A stretch of 25,048 nt of DNA from a virus, in IMG/VR virus record IMGVR_UViG_3300025085_000176, positions 1 through 25,048 of that record; one strand, written 5' to 3'. The first letter of the stretch is position 1; the number at the start of each line of letters is the position of its first letter. Positions 6,962-12,932 of this stretch are shown here, piece after piece. A program made the position numbers and the translations under genes. The notes beneath the pieces were generated by a model that was not told the DNA's origin, ran no database searches, and saw nothing but the letters and a program-made list of their open reading frames with translations.

Positions 6962-6974
6962 ATTAAAAAAAATT

Positions 6975-7058
6975 TTAGTTCATTAGTTCTGTATAAGAAT
7001 CACCCGCAATAGAAAAAAGGGGGGGGGCTAAATACTGATTTTCTTGAGAGAGTCGCAT
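6975..7058 (-). CDS. 27-aa ORF across a C9T6 tract between terS and terL (doubtful)
   Basis: An ATG at 7058 opens a 27-codon frame (MRLSQENQYLAPPLFSIAGD, then SYTELMN) ending 13 nt before the terL start. Its middle is encoded by nine C followed by six T on the minus strand, so any slippage of the tract would change the frame. There is no clear Shine-Dalgarno site and no family match I know. It may be chance, but it is the only minus-strand frame filling part of this spacer. Confidence 0.25.
   Translation of the reverse strand: MRLSQENQYLAPPLFSIAGDSYTELMN
7013..7027. repeat. Homopolymer tract A6G9 (plus strand)
   Basis: Six A are followed by nine G in the 142-nt terS-terL spacer. It is the longest G:C homopolymer in the window and stands out in AT-rich DNA. 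It may be a slippage hot spot or a sequencing/assembly weak point. Confidence 0.8.
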
Positions 7059-7103
7059 GGTTAAAAAATGAAGCTTAAAAAACTATGCTTGTATCTAACC
7101 CCG

Positions 7104-7550
7104 TTATTCATTCACGCTCACGTCCACGCTCGCCCGCTCTGACGAAAGCTTTTTAGTTCCCGCGCTGCTTGGCTTGTGGTCAATCACGCGCGCCCGAGCT
7201 TGCGTGAGTACGTCGCCCAGGTTGAGATTATGTTCTACCGTCTGCTTGTCTGCCCAGGTATCGCGGTCTGCTGATTTGAGGTAGAGCTGGATGCTGTTGA
7301 AGTCGCCGTCCTGGATCTTCTCCATGAGCTTTGAGGTTGCGAGCTGAAGTCCCTTCGCCTTGCCAGCGTCCAATCTCTCCTTTAATTCCGAATTTTTTTT
7401 GTTTCTATGTTTATTAAATGTGTCCCAGCCTATCCCTAAACTCCTACAAATATCCATAATTCCCATATTAAGAGACGCTAGATATTCAACACGATCATAG
7501 TCAATGACTATAGGTTTTCTTCCTCGTTTTTTTGGCATTTTCTCAATCAT
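7104..7550 (-). CDS. terS: Terminase small subunit
   Basis: This 148-aa protein has a basic N-terminus (KKRGRKPIV), a helix-turn-helix region (about 18-50: VEYLASLNMGIMDICRSLGI) and a helical oligomerisation region (LDAGKAKGLQLATSKLMEKI). It then carries the terminase small subunit signature IQLYLKSADRDTWADKQ. TerS recognises the packaging site and recruits TerL. Its position upstream of terL supports the call. The last third of the gene is clearly GC-richer than its neighbours. ATG 7550 is used; ATG 7538 (MPKKRGRK) is an equally plausible start because neither has a strong ribosome site. Confidence 0.85.
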   Translation of the reverse strand: MIEKMPKKRGRKPIVIDYDRVEYLASLNMGIMDICRSLGIGWDTFNKHRNKKNSELKERLDAGKAKGLQLATSKLMEKIQDGDFNSIQLYLKSADRDTWADKQTVEHNLNLGDVLTQARARVIDHKPSSAGTKKLSSERASVDVSVNE

Positions 7551-7560
7551 AATCCGATTA

Positions 7561-7566
7561 ATTATA
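7561..7566 (-). promoter_or_regulatory. TATAAT -10 box for the terS unit
   Basis: A consensus TATAAT on the minus strand lies 10 nt before the ATG at 7550, giving a leader of only a few bases, or about 16 nt if ATG 7538 is used. No good -35 is seen, so an activator or phage-modified polymerase may be needed. Confidence 0.4.
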
Positions 7567-7618
7567 GCTTAAATACAAGATTGTTAGCTATTTATTACTA
7601 TTAATTAGTGTATAGGTG

Positions 7619-7646
7619 TTGACAATAGAGTAGTATAGTGTAATAT
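7619..7646 (+). promoter_or_regulatory. Sigma-70-type promoter of the plus-strand small-gene unit
   Basis: A perfect TTGACA (7619-7624), a 16-nt spacer and TAATAT (7641-7646) lie upstream of the 172-aa gene. Transcription would begin near 7653. The gene also has a full Shine-Dalgarno sequence (AAGGAGG, 7669-7675), so strong early expression by host polymerase is likely. Confidence 0.6.
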
Positions 7647-7680
7647 ATAAATGTGGTTGTTAATTTAAAAGGAGGAAATA

Positions 7681-8199
7681 ATGACTATTATTTATAACAA
7701 GGATGCAGCTGACAACGCTGTTACAGTTGACAATTATCCCTGGGGATACAAACTCAAGACCAAGAGAAAATATTGGATTGAGACAACCAAGAGAGGTGAC
7801 AGGCTTTGTTACCAAACTCTAAATCCCAAGACTGATAAGTGGTGCGCTGTTAAGAAAAGCACTTATGCTGGTATCAAAGTTCTTTACGAGAACGAGGATG
7901 GACATATCAAGACTTACACGCTAGATCCTGTCTGGGATAGCAAAGAATGGCTTGCTGAGTTCCAGGAGATTGTTGATATTGCCAAGTTGACTGATGCTCA
8001 AAGAGCAAAGATATGTGAAATGAAAACAATACACCATGTAAGAAAAATGGTTGATGTTCAGATTGTCAATACAACAATGATGGATGATGAAGAGATAGCC
8101 AAGAGAGATGCTGAACAAGAAGAGATAACAAATAAACTAACTAACTACGCCAACCATGTCTATGGTAAGTGCCTGGTTAAAAACAACATAGGAGGATAG
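7681..8199 (+). CDS. Unknown 172-aa early-type protein
   Basis: This is the first gene of the plus-strand unit, behind the best promoter and ribosome site in the window. The N-terminal half is rich in aromatic and basic residues (NYPWGYKLKTKRKYWIETTK, then LCYQTLNPKTDKWCAVKKST), suggesting a compact beta-type domain. The C-terminal half is helical and acidic (MMDDEEIAKRDAEQEEITNK). No signal peptide, TM segment or catalytic motif is seen. I have a weak memory of similar sequences in marine podoviruses but know no function. The position argues for an early, host-directed role. Confidence 0.75.
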   Translation: MTIIYNKDAADNAVTVDNYPWGYKLKTKRKYWIETTKRGDRLCYQTLNPKTDKWCAVKKSTYAGIKVLYENEDGHIKTYTLDPVWDSKEWLAEFQEIVDIAKLTDAQRAKICEMKTIHHVRKMVDVQIVNTTMMDDEEIAKRDAEQEEITNKLTNYANHVYGKCLVKNNIGG

Positions 8200-8202
8200 G
8201 TT

Positions 8203-8358
8203 ATGAAACCAATTGGAGGATATACATTATTTTTTGCAATAGATAGACTTGAAATGACAATTGAAAACATCAAGTTTCAAAAAGGCCAGGTCTTTGATGA
8301 TGATCTTGAGAAGCTTGAAATGATACTTGAAGCGTTAAAAAACAAGGAGGATAAATAA
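8203..8358 (+). CDS. Small helical protein (51 aa)
   Basis: An ATG at 8203 preceded by GGAGGATAGGTT encodes MKPIGGYTLFFAIDRLEMTI and a helical, acidic/basic C-terminus (DDDLEKLEMILEALKNKEDK). The stop overlaps the next start as TAATG, and the next gene's ribosome site (AAGGAGG) lies in its last codons. No family is recognised. It may be a small dimeric or coiled-coil regulator. Confidence 0.65.
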   Translation: MKPIGGYTLFFAIDRLEMTIENIKFQKGQVFDDDLEKLEMILEALKNKEDK

Positions 8359-8618
8359 TGGAATATAAATTCTACATAACAGGCAGCCATGGATACCTGG
8401 TTGTCAAACACAAAGAACTAGAAGATCTAGGCATAGCCAACAAGATCAGCCCGTTCAGCTATCAAATGGGTAACAAAGTTTACCTAGAGGAAGACTGTGA
8501 CGCTTACATGTTTATGAATACTTACAAAGAGGTCAAAGAAGATCCAATGGTTATTGACTGGATACACAAGGAAATACCAAAAGATAAAATGACCAGATAT
8601 GTGGAGGGAATTGCATGA
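8358..8618 (+). CDS. Unknown 86-aa protein
   Basis: This protein begins MEYKFYITGSHGYLVVKHKE and is acidic overall, with alternating aromatic residues (YQMGNKVYLEEDCDAYMFM). It has the look of a small alpha/beta cytoplasmic protein. It has a perfect AAGGAGG site inside the upstream gene and overlaps the HAD gene by 4 nt (ATGA), so the three genes are translated together. I recognise no family, and no metal-binding or catalytic pattern is evident. Confidence 0.7.
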   Translation: MEYKFYITGSHGYLVVKHKELEDLGIANKISPFSYQMGNKVYLEEDCDAYMFMNTYKEVKEDPMVIDWIHKEIPKDKMTRYVEGIA

Positions 8619-9082
8619 AGATATTTGTTGATATGGACGGAGTACTAGCTGACTTTATCAAAGGAGTAGAAGGGCCAAAGTTTTTAAACGGCCCTTTAGA
8701 TCCAAACATGTATGACTTTAGAAAAAAGGAACTAAGTGATAAAGGTTTGTTTTTAGAGTTACCAGTGTTACCAGGTACTCCAGCTCTAATTAAATACATC
8801 AAGGATACTGGCCTGTACTGGGAGATCCTAACAGCAACAGGTGATGTCAATAGAAAAAGAGTTGCAGCTGATAAGAACTTTTGGATTGGTAAACATATTG
8901 ATCCAGGAGTACTTGTAACATGCACCATCAAAGGCAAACATAAAGCAGCTTATGCCAGGGAGGATCACATATTAATTGATGATAGAGCGGACAACATCAA
9001 CGCCTGGATACAAGCTGGTGGTATTGGGATCTTACACAAAGAAGCCCAGGACACCATAAGAAAACTTGAATTAATAGTGTAA
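8615..9082 (+). CDS. HAD-superfamily 5'(3')-deoxyribonucleotidase-like phosphatase
   Basis: This 155-aa protein carries the HAD motifs in order: motif I FVDMDGVLADF (4-14; nucleophile D6, acid/base D8), motif II LTATGD (72-77; T73), a motif III lysine in the KGKHKAAYA region (107-114), and motif IV ILIDDRADNINAWIQAGG (119-136; D122/D123). DxDGVLADF together with IDDRADNIxxW is typical of the small 5'-nucleotidase (NT5C) branch that many phages encode. It would dephosphorylate (deoxy)nucleoside monophosphates in the cytoplasm, trimming or salvaging nucleotide pools during phage DNA synthesis. Substrate choice cannot be read from sequence. The length is normal and all catalytic residues are present. 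Confidence 0.85.
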   Translation: MKIFVDMDGVLADFIKGVEGPKFLNGPLDPNMYDFRKKELSDKGLFLELPVLPGTPALIKYIKDTGLYWEILTATGDVNRKRVAADKNFWIGKHIDPGVLVTCTIKGKHKAAYAREDHILIDDRADNINAWIQAGGIGILHKEAQDTIRKLELIV

Positions 9083-9087
9083 AAGAG

Positions 9088-9115
9088 TAGACATGTGCAT
9101 ATATAATGTTATAAT
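9088..9115 (+). promoter_or_regulatory. Extended -10 promoter inside the small-gene unit
   Basis: TAGACA (9088-9093), a 16-nt spacer and TATAAT (9110-9115) are preceded by TGT, giving the extended -10 form TGTTATAAT. It sits in the only sizeable gap of the unit (9083-9151) and would drive the genes from 9152 onward. Confidence 0.6.
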
Positions 9116-9151
9116 TATAGGGTAATGAGGTTGTTAAATAAGGAGGAAATA

Positions 9152-9373
9152 ATGACGACAGTAACTAAGTTGGTTGATGAAAAAACGGGTGCGCCAATAA
9201 ACATTGGTGATAAGGTAAAAACATTCAGGGATGAAACTGTTACTATTACTGGTTGGGATGCCTATGGTAGAAACAGAGTCTACTACACCTATGAAGACGG
9301 CTACGATGTCACAATGGAAGGTGGCAAGTATGCTGGTGTTGTGGGTGCTAAAATTATTTGGGAGGTAGTGTAA
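9152..9373 (+). CDS. Small beta-rich protein (73 aa)
   Basis: The ATG at 9152 is chosen because AAGGAGG lies directly upstream; an in-frame ATG at 9125 has no ribosome site. The sequence (TKLVDEKTGAPINIGDKVKT, then ETVTITGWDAYGRNRVYYTY) reads as a small all-beta barrel of the SH3 or KOW kind, with GDKV at the usual turn. Many phages carry such small barrels without known function. Its stop overlaps the next start (TAATG). Confidence 0.7.
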   Translation: MTTVTKLVDEKTGAPINIGDKVKTFRDETVTITGWDAYGRNRVYYTYEDGYDVTMEGGKYAGVVGAKIIWEVV

Positions 9374-9462
9374 TGAACTTATTAAAAAAACTATTCAGAA
9401 AACCAGCCAGGCGTAAAGCTTGGCACGGTTCATATTTAATTAATCATTTCTTAAAGAACTAG
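9373..9462 (+). CDS. 29-aa basic peptide
   Basis: The ORF encodes MNLLKKLFRKPARRKAWHGS then YLINHFLKN, which is very basic. The start forms TAATG with the upstream stop, and GGAGG lies 7-11 nt before it. The tight overlap and good ribosome site support translation. No function can be assigned; such cationic amphipathic peptides may bind nucleic acid or membranes. Confidence 0.55.
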   Translation: MNLLKKLFRKPARRKAWHGSYLINHFLKN

Positions 9463-9471
9463 GACCAGTAC

Positions 9472-9567
9472 ATGAAGATTGACAGGCGCAAGATCCCGCA
9501 GCATTTAAGACATTTAACCAATAAACAATTAGATTTACTAATTCAACTATTTAAGGCAAGACTATGA
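9472..9567 (+). CDS. 31-aa small ORF
   Basis: The ORF encodes MKIDRRKIPQHLRHLTNKQL then DLLIQLFKARL, which is basic and helical. Its TGA overlaps the next ATG (ATGA). A weak ribosome site (TAGGACC) is present. It is called because it fills the gap in frame with tight coupling; the function is unknown. Confidence 0.5.
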   Translation: MKIDRRKIPQHLRHLTNKQLDLLIQLFKARL

Positions 9568-9746
9568 CATTTGACCAGGCATACGCAAAATACAGAGCGC
9601 ACATGGTAGACAATGGAATTACAGGAAGTAATACCTACATTTCAAAGAAAGCCTCTAAAACGAACACAGAAGGCGCGTGGTTGCTTAAAGACACAGACAA
9701 GGACAACATAGCCTATGTAGACAAACATGGCGTTACAAGGCTTTAG
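9564..9746 (+). CDS. Unknown 60-aa protein
   Basis: This protein (MTFDQAYAKYRAHMVDNGIT, then WLLKDTDKDNIAYVDKHG) has a helical start and a probable beta C-terminus. It is coupled to the upstream ORF by ATGA and has AAGG about 9 nt before its start. No family is recognised. It belongs to the chain of small genes between the HAD gene and the convergent HTH gene. Confidence 0.6.
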   Translation: MTFDQAYAKYRAHMVDNGITGSNTYISKKASKTNTEGAWLLKDTDKDNIAYVDKHGVTRL

Positions 9747-9747
9747 A

Positions 9748-9930
9748 ATGAACACAGAAGAGATAATGAGACAAATGAGAGAAAAGTACGGCTTGAAAAA
9801 CATTTCTGGTTGGAACAACGGCTTGACACCAGAGAAGCTATTAAAAATAGTATCTAAAGACGATAGATCTAAGCTTTATACAGCTTTTAAAAAAGATAAA
9901 AGATATAATCACTTAATTAACGAGGAGTAA
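9748..9930 (+). CDS. Unknown 60-aa helical protein
   Basis: ATG 9748 is preferred over ATG 9727 because AAGG lies at the right distance before it and the upstream stop is at 9746. The protein (MNTEEIMRQMREKYGLKNIS and onward) is helical and basic (KLLKIVSKDDRSKLYTAFKK). It has no recognised motif. It may be a small nucleic-acid- or protein-binding factor; this is only a guess from charge and helicity. Confidence 0.6.
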   Translation: MNTEEIMRQMREKYGLKNISGWNNGLTPEKLLKIVSKDDRSKLYTAFKKDKRYNHLINEE

Positions 9931-9933
9931 CTA

Positions 9934-10062
9934 ATGGCGGGCAAGGGCAGCAGACCAAGACCAATACCAGACCGTAAGAAATACGAGTCAGAATTTGATA
10001 GAATATTTGGTAAACGTAAAAAGAAAAAAGAAACAGGTAAGAACAAAGATAAGACGGGTTGA
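9934..10062 (+). CDS. Conserved short marine-phage protein MAGKGSRPRP type (42 aa)
   Basis: ATG 9934 is preceded by GAGGAG. The product is MAGKGSRPRPIPDRKKYESE followed by FDRIFGKRKKKKETGKNKDK and TG. From memory, short proteins beginning GKGSxxRP with an FDxIFGK segment are widespread in marine podoviruses and cyanophages. Its strong positive charge suggests binding to nucleic acid or a host factor, but the role is unknown. It is the last gene of the plus-strand unit. Confidence 0.7.
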   Translation: MAGKGSRPRPIPDRKKYESEFDRIFGKRKKKKETGKNKDKTG

Positions 10063-10086
10063 TCTTTTAGATTAATCCATCCACGA

Positions 10087-10131
10087 GCGCGCACGGGATA
10101 CTCCCCCTCCTCAACAACCTTCCGTGTGCGT
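10087..10131. terminator. Imperfect GC-rich inverted repeat between convergent units
   Basis: GCGCGCACGG (10087-10096) can pair with CCGTGTGCGT (10122-10131) over 10 bp, with two G-U pairs and a 25-nt loop. It lies exactly between the end of the plus-strand unit and the end of the minus-strand HTH gene. There is no T-run, so a terminator role is only possible. Confidence 0.25.
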
Positions 10132-10135
10132 TCAC

Positions 10136-10570
10136 CTACAGAAGATCCACTAACCCCACTAATAAAAAATGCTTCTTACCACCAGGCTGCGACTTCCTTA
10201 ATCGCTTCTGCTCACCCTCTAACACACACCAGACCACCTCTTTGTCTATCAGCTCAGTCATAGCTCGCCCAGATGTTTTCCTATTAACACCAGTCATCTT
10301 TGCATAATAACTAATCGCATCATGGCTGCTCCAGGTTTCATATCTCCACCGCTCGCACACGGACCAGAGAATCAATTTGGCACTTACTGACAAATCCGTT
10401 CTCCCGCACTCACGCCTGTACCAATCCCAAACCACTCCCCTGGCTCTTACAAAATCACCCTCGCGTCTTGCTAGCTCTAACGGGACAAACACTCCCGCGC
10501 GCTCCCGCTCGCTCGTGTGTGCCGTGATCCACCAGTGATCTTTGCTTACAGGTTTAAATCTTTTGTACAT
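10136..10570 (-). CDS. Helix-turn-helix (winged-helix) protein, possible replication initiator
   Basis: With the start at 10570 (GAGAGGAAAT ribosome site just before) the protein has 144 residues. The upstream frame to 10603 would start inside a hairpin and has no such site. Residues about 60-130 hold a winged-helix pattern (SAKLILWSVCERWRYETWSS, ISYYAKMTGVNRKTSGRAMT, ELIDKEVVW), like helix-turn-helix domains of phage O-type or DnaD-like replication proteins. The gene is GC-richer than most of the window, which may mean recent acquisition. It lies downstream of a tandem repeat array and a leader hairpin, so it may bind the repeats as initiator or repressor. The family assignment is tentative. 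Confidence 0.6.
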   Translation of the reverse strand: MYKRFKPVSKDHWWITAHTSERERAGVFVPLELARREGDFVRARGVVWDWYRRECGRTDLSVSAKLILWSVCERWRYETWSSHDAISYYAKMTGVNRKTSGRAMTELIDKEVVWCVLEGEQKRLRKSQPGGKKHFLLVGLVDLL

Positions 10571-10584
10571 ATTTCCTCTCTCTT

Positions 10585-10616
10585 GAAAGCTGAACCCCCT
10601 CAAGGGGTTCGCTTTC
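10585..10616 (-). promoter_or_regulatory. Leader hairpin before the HTH gene
   Basis: GAAAGC-T-GAACCCC pairs with GGGGTTC-GCTTTC: 13 bp with one bulge and the 5-nt loop CTCAA. It ends 14 nt before the start codon at 10570, just ahead of the ribosome site. On the minus strand it is followed by CAAGAGAG, not a T-run, so it is unlikely to be a terminator. It may control translation or mRNA stability, or form a cruciform near an origin. Confidence 0.6.
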
Positions 10617-10631
10617 TCTATGTATAATTTT

Positions 10632-10637
10632 ATTATA
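10632..10637 (-). promoter_or_regulatory. TATAAT -10 box for the HTH gene
   Basis: TATAAT on the minus strand lies between the repeat array and the leader hairpin. One arm of the 9-bp inverted repeat (10647-10655) falls in the -10/-35 spacer, so a protein bound there would compete with polymerase. The -35 is poor. Confidence 0.4.
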
Positions 10638-10646
10638 CGGATATAT

Positions 10647-10727
10647 GGGAGTGTTCTACTAGAGTTATGTCCCTAACTTACTCAAGGTATGTCCCTAACT
10701 TACTCAAGGTATGTCCCTAACACTCCC
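10647..10727. repeat. 22-bp tandem repeats bounded by a 9-bp inverted repeat (candidate origin or operator)
   Basis: TATGTCCCTAACTTACTCAA (plus GG) occurs at 10666-10687 and again at 10688-10709 without change. A third, partial copy (TATGTCCCTAAC) spans 10710-10721. The array is enclosed by GGGAGTGTT at 10647-10655 and its perfect reverse complement AACACTCCC at 10719-10727. It sits between the stop of the primase-helicase gene and the promoter of the HTH gene. Iterons beside replication genes are typical of phage and plasmid origins, and the same layout could be an autoregulatory operator. The spacer 10604-10735 holds no gene. Confidence 0.8.
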
Positions 10728-10735
10728 TATGGTTA

Positions 10736-12565
10736 TTAAAAATTGTCATATAAATTACTGGTATCTAGCGGTTCATTTAATGGCTCTAACACACCGTTGC
10801 GTCTGAATAATGTTTTAGAGGAATAGTCTACGCCTCCGCTGTTGGATTTTACTAGCGCGCCTCTAACCACCGCCATTCTATCGTAAGGCACATGTTGCTC
10901 TTCACAAATCCTTTCACAATCCTCAACACTTGCCAGTGCCATTACAAGAACAAATCTTATTGAGTCCACGAGTGACGATGCGCCGCGCACGCTGGTTCTC
11001 TGAACCATTGAATCATCTGAGTCCACAGTCAAGCCTTGTTTATTTAAGTGGTGAATAGTTAGCGTGCAACAGTTTAACCTTGCGCTGATGTTTGCACAGT
11101 AAGATCCCCAAAGCTGTCCCGCCTCGTTACTGCTTGATACGTTACCAGTAGTGAATGCCTGGAGCGGATCAAAACAAACCAACTTTAAATCTGGTATAAC
11201 TTGCAGCTCCTCAACCAAATCTTGTGCAAGCTGAGTGACGCCCTCTTCCTTTAACAATATCATTGGTTCTTTTTGCTCTGGAACTGGAAAAATATAAACA
11301 TCATATTCACTTTTAAACCTGTTGCCGTTTGGATCTAATAGATCTAATCTTCTGTGGATCTCTGGTATATCATCTTCAGCTGAAAACAAAATTACGTTTC
11401 CATGTTCCTTAACATCTTTACCCCACCAACGGCCACCACCGCAAGCTATTCTTAATGCCAGTTGAATTACACTCAAAGACTTTCCAACGCCACCTGACGC
11501 TGCTAACAGTCCAGGTTTACCCATTGGTATTAATCCATCCACTAAAAATTTTTGTGGTTCTGGCTTACCGACTAGGTTTCTGATCGCGTATTTTTGTATG
11601 CCTAACTTGTGGTCCATGAGTTCAGCTTTAACTTTATCTAAACCATGCCTTAGATATAAATCATTGTAATCACCACGTTCGCTGGGCAGACGCACGGCCA
11701 CGTTGGGTATTGCAGTTGCACATTCCTGGGCTTTCTTTTCGCCCACTCCATTGTCATCATGGTCCAAAGCCAAAATAATTCTAGCACCCGTTAACCTGCG
11801 AAATTTAGAGACTGCATCCAATGTAAAATTGGCACTAAAAACGCAAGCCACGGGAATTTGGGTAGCTTCATATATTGTTGCGGATGTTGAGTAACCTTCA
11901 GCTACTATCAACTTTTCACAACTTGCTAGTTCATTGAATGTAGTTCCAATTAAAAATACATTACCTTTAATTTCTGACGATGAAGCAAACTTTTTGTTAC
12001 CTTTTTTATCGATATACTGTATAGATCTTATCTGACCTGTAGTAGAATACACGGGAACAATCAAGCTATCGTACGATTGTTTCAACCCATAGTTTTTAAC
12101 CTTTTTATTCGTGAGATATTCATGTTCAATAACATTTTGACATTTATCAAATTTTTCCCTTATCTCTATAGCCACCTCATCCTGCCTAGCCTTCCGCTTA
12201 ATACTCTCTTCTTTCGCAGCCTGCTCCATTTTTTTCTGTAAGGCTTCTCTATCAACCTGGCTTAATGTAGAGGAACTAACAGAACTCCACTTACCCTCAA
12301 AACCAGTCTTCCAATTACCATAAGTGGCAAAGTGATGGCCATTGAATGTATTGACTACATACCAGCCTGATCTAGCGCCACCTAAGTCTGGCTTCATTCC
12401 TGGTAACGCTGTGGGTACTCTGACTATTTCTCCAGACGCTTGTAAATGATTTACCTGCAAGCCTTGCGCCTGCATCTCATTCATTAAATCATTTATTGTT
12501 TTTGTTTCTTTGTTTTTTGTTTCAAATAATATGTTTCTATCGTTGCAGTATTTTTTTAGATCCAT
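10736..12565 (-). CDS. Toprim primase / RecA-like helicase fusion
   Basis: This 609-aa replication protein joins a Toprim primase to a RepA/DnaB-type ATPase. Toprim motifs: LIVAEGYSTSATIYEAT (219-235; E223) and IILALDHDDNG (263-273; D268/D270). ATPase motifs: Walker A ASGGVGKS (356-363), FSAEDD (394-399), Walker B LVCFDPLQ (462-469) and LTIHHLNKQG. Phage proteins of this kind unwind the fork and lay primers, as T7 gp4 does. I see no zinc-binding CxxC motif at the N-terminus, which T7 gp4 needs for template reading. The preceding gene, overlapping by 29 nt, encodes a Cys/His protein that might supply it. It is the last gene of the replication operon, next to the repeat array. Confidence 0.88.
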   Translation of the reverse strand: MDLKKYCNDRNILFETKNKETKTINDLMNEMQAQGLQVNHLQASGEIVRVPTALPGMKPDLGGARSGWYVVNTFNGHHFATYGNWKTGFEGKWSSVSSSTLSQVDREALQKKMEQAAKEESIKRKARQDEVAIEIREKFDKCQNVIEHEYLTNKKVKNYGLKQSYDSLIVPVYSTTGQIRSIQYIDKKGNKKFASSSEIKGNVFLIGTTFNELASCEKLIVAEGYSTSATIYEATQIPVACVFSANFTLDAVSKFRRLTGARIILALDHDDNGVGEKKAQECATAIPNVAVRLPSERGDYNDLYLRHGLDKVKAELMDHKLGIQKYAIRNLVGKPEPQKFLVDGLIPMGKPGLLAASGGVGKSLSVIQLALRIACGGGRWWGKDVKEHGNVILFSAEDDIPEIHRRLDLLDPNGNRFKSEYDVYIFPVPEQKEPMILLKEEGVTQLAQDLVEELQVIPDLKLVCFDPLQAFTTGNVSSSNEAGQLWGSYCANISARLNCCTLTIHHLNKQGLTVDSDDSMVQRTSVRGASSLVDSIRFVLVMALASVEDCERICEEQHVPYDRMAVVRGALVKSNSGGVDYSSKTLFRRNGVLEPLNEPLDTSNLYDNF

Positions 12566-12932
12566 TTAAAGCTCTCTCATCATCTTCTTTGGCTCTGGCG
12601 TTAGCCCAGTTTAGATATTCTCTAATAATTGAAACAAATACTTTTTTTCTATCTTCACGTTTCCATTTGTGTAATGGATTTTCTTTGTTAGCAATTAATA
12701 ATTTTTTATATAAGTCTTTGGTGGATGCTATAGCGTACTCGGTACCAATGTCATTAAGTTGCGCCTTATTTGGAAGGCGTTTGCCTTCTTTAATTTTGTC
12801 TAAATGAGCCATACAGCATGCTCCAATCCAGTTGTTGTTATCTTCGTACAAAAATGGCCCAGCTGGGGATTTACAATATCCACAAAGCGTGGGCCTATCT
12901 TCCTTGAGGCTAAAACGGCGCGTCTTCGTCAT
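12537..12932 (-). CDS. Cys/His (zinc-type) protein upstream of primase
   Basis: This 131-aa protein has an N-terminal metal-binding pattern CGYC (17-20) and CCMAH (39-43), followed by a basic helical region (KENPLHKWKREDRKKVF) and an amphipathic C-terminal helix. The 3' end overlaps the primase-helicase start by 29 nt, and the 5' end overlaps the SSB-like gene by 23 nt. The pattern suggests a zinc ribbon or treble-clef fold that contacts DNA or a replication partner. I recognise no named family. A detached primase zinc domain or an HNH-like remnant are both possible. Confidence 0.7.
   Translation of the reverse strand: MTKTRRFSLKEDRPTLCGYCKSPAGPFLYEDNNNWIGACCMAHLDKIKEGKRLPNKAQLNDIGTEYAIASTKDLYKKLLIANKENPLHKWKREDRKKVFVSIIREYLNWANARAKEDDERALNGSKKILQR

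Noticed and set aside
9909-10094. Minus-strand 61-aa open frame opposite the MAGKGSRPRP gene
   Set aside because: It mirrors a Lys-rich coding strand (giving Phe/Leu/Ser), with no ribosome site; the plus-strand gene has GAGGAG and a conserved sequence.
10571-10603. Upstream start (10603) for the HTH gene adding 11 residues
   Set aside because: It begins inside the leader hairpin and has no ribosome site, while ATG 10570 has GAGAGGAAAT before it.
10585-10616. Hairpin as a rho-independent terminator
   Set aside because: Neither strand has a T-run after the stem, and it lies in the leader of a gene, not after one.
10666-10721. Tandem repeats as a CRISPR array
   Set aside because: The 22-bp units are directly adjacent with no spacers and no cas genes are present. 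The Cas4-like nuclease belongs to a phage recombination operon.
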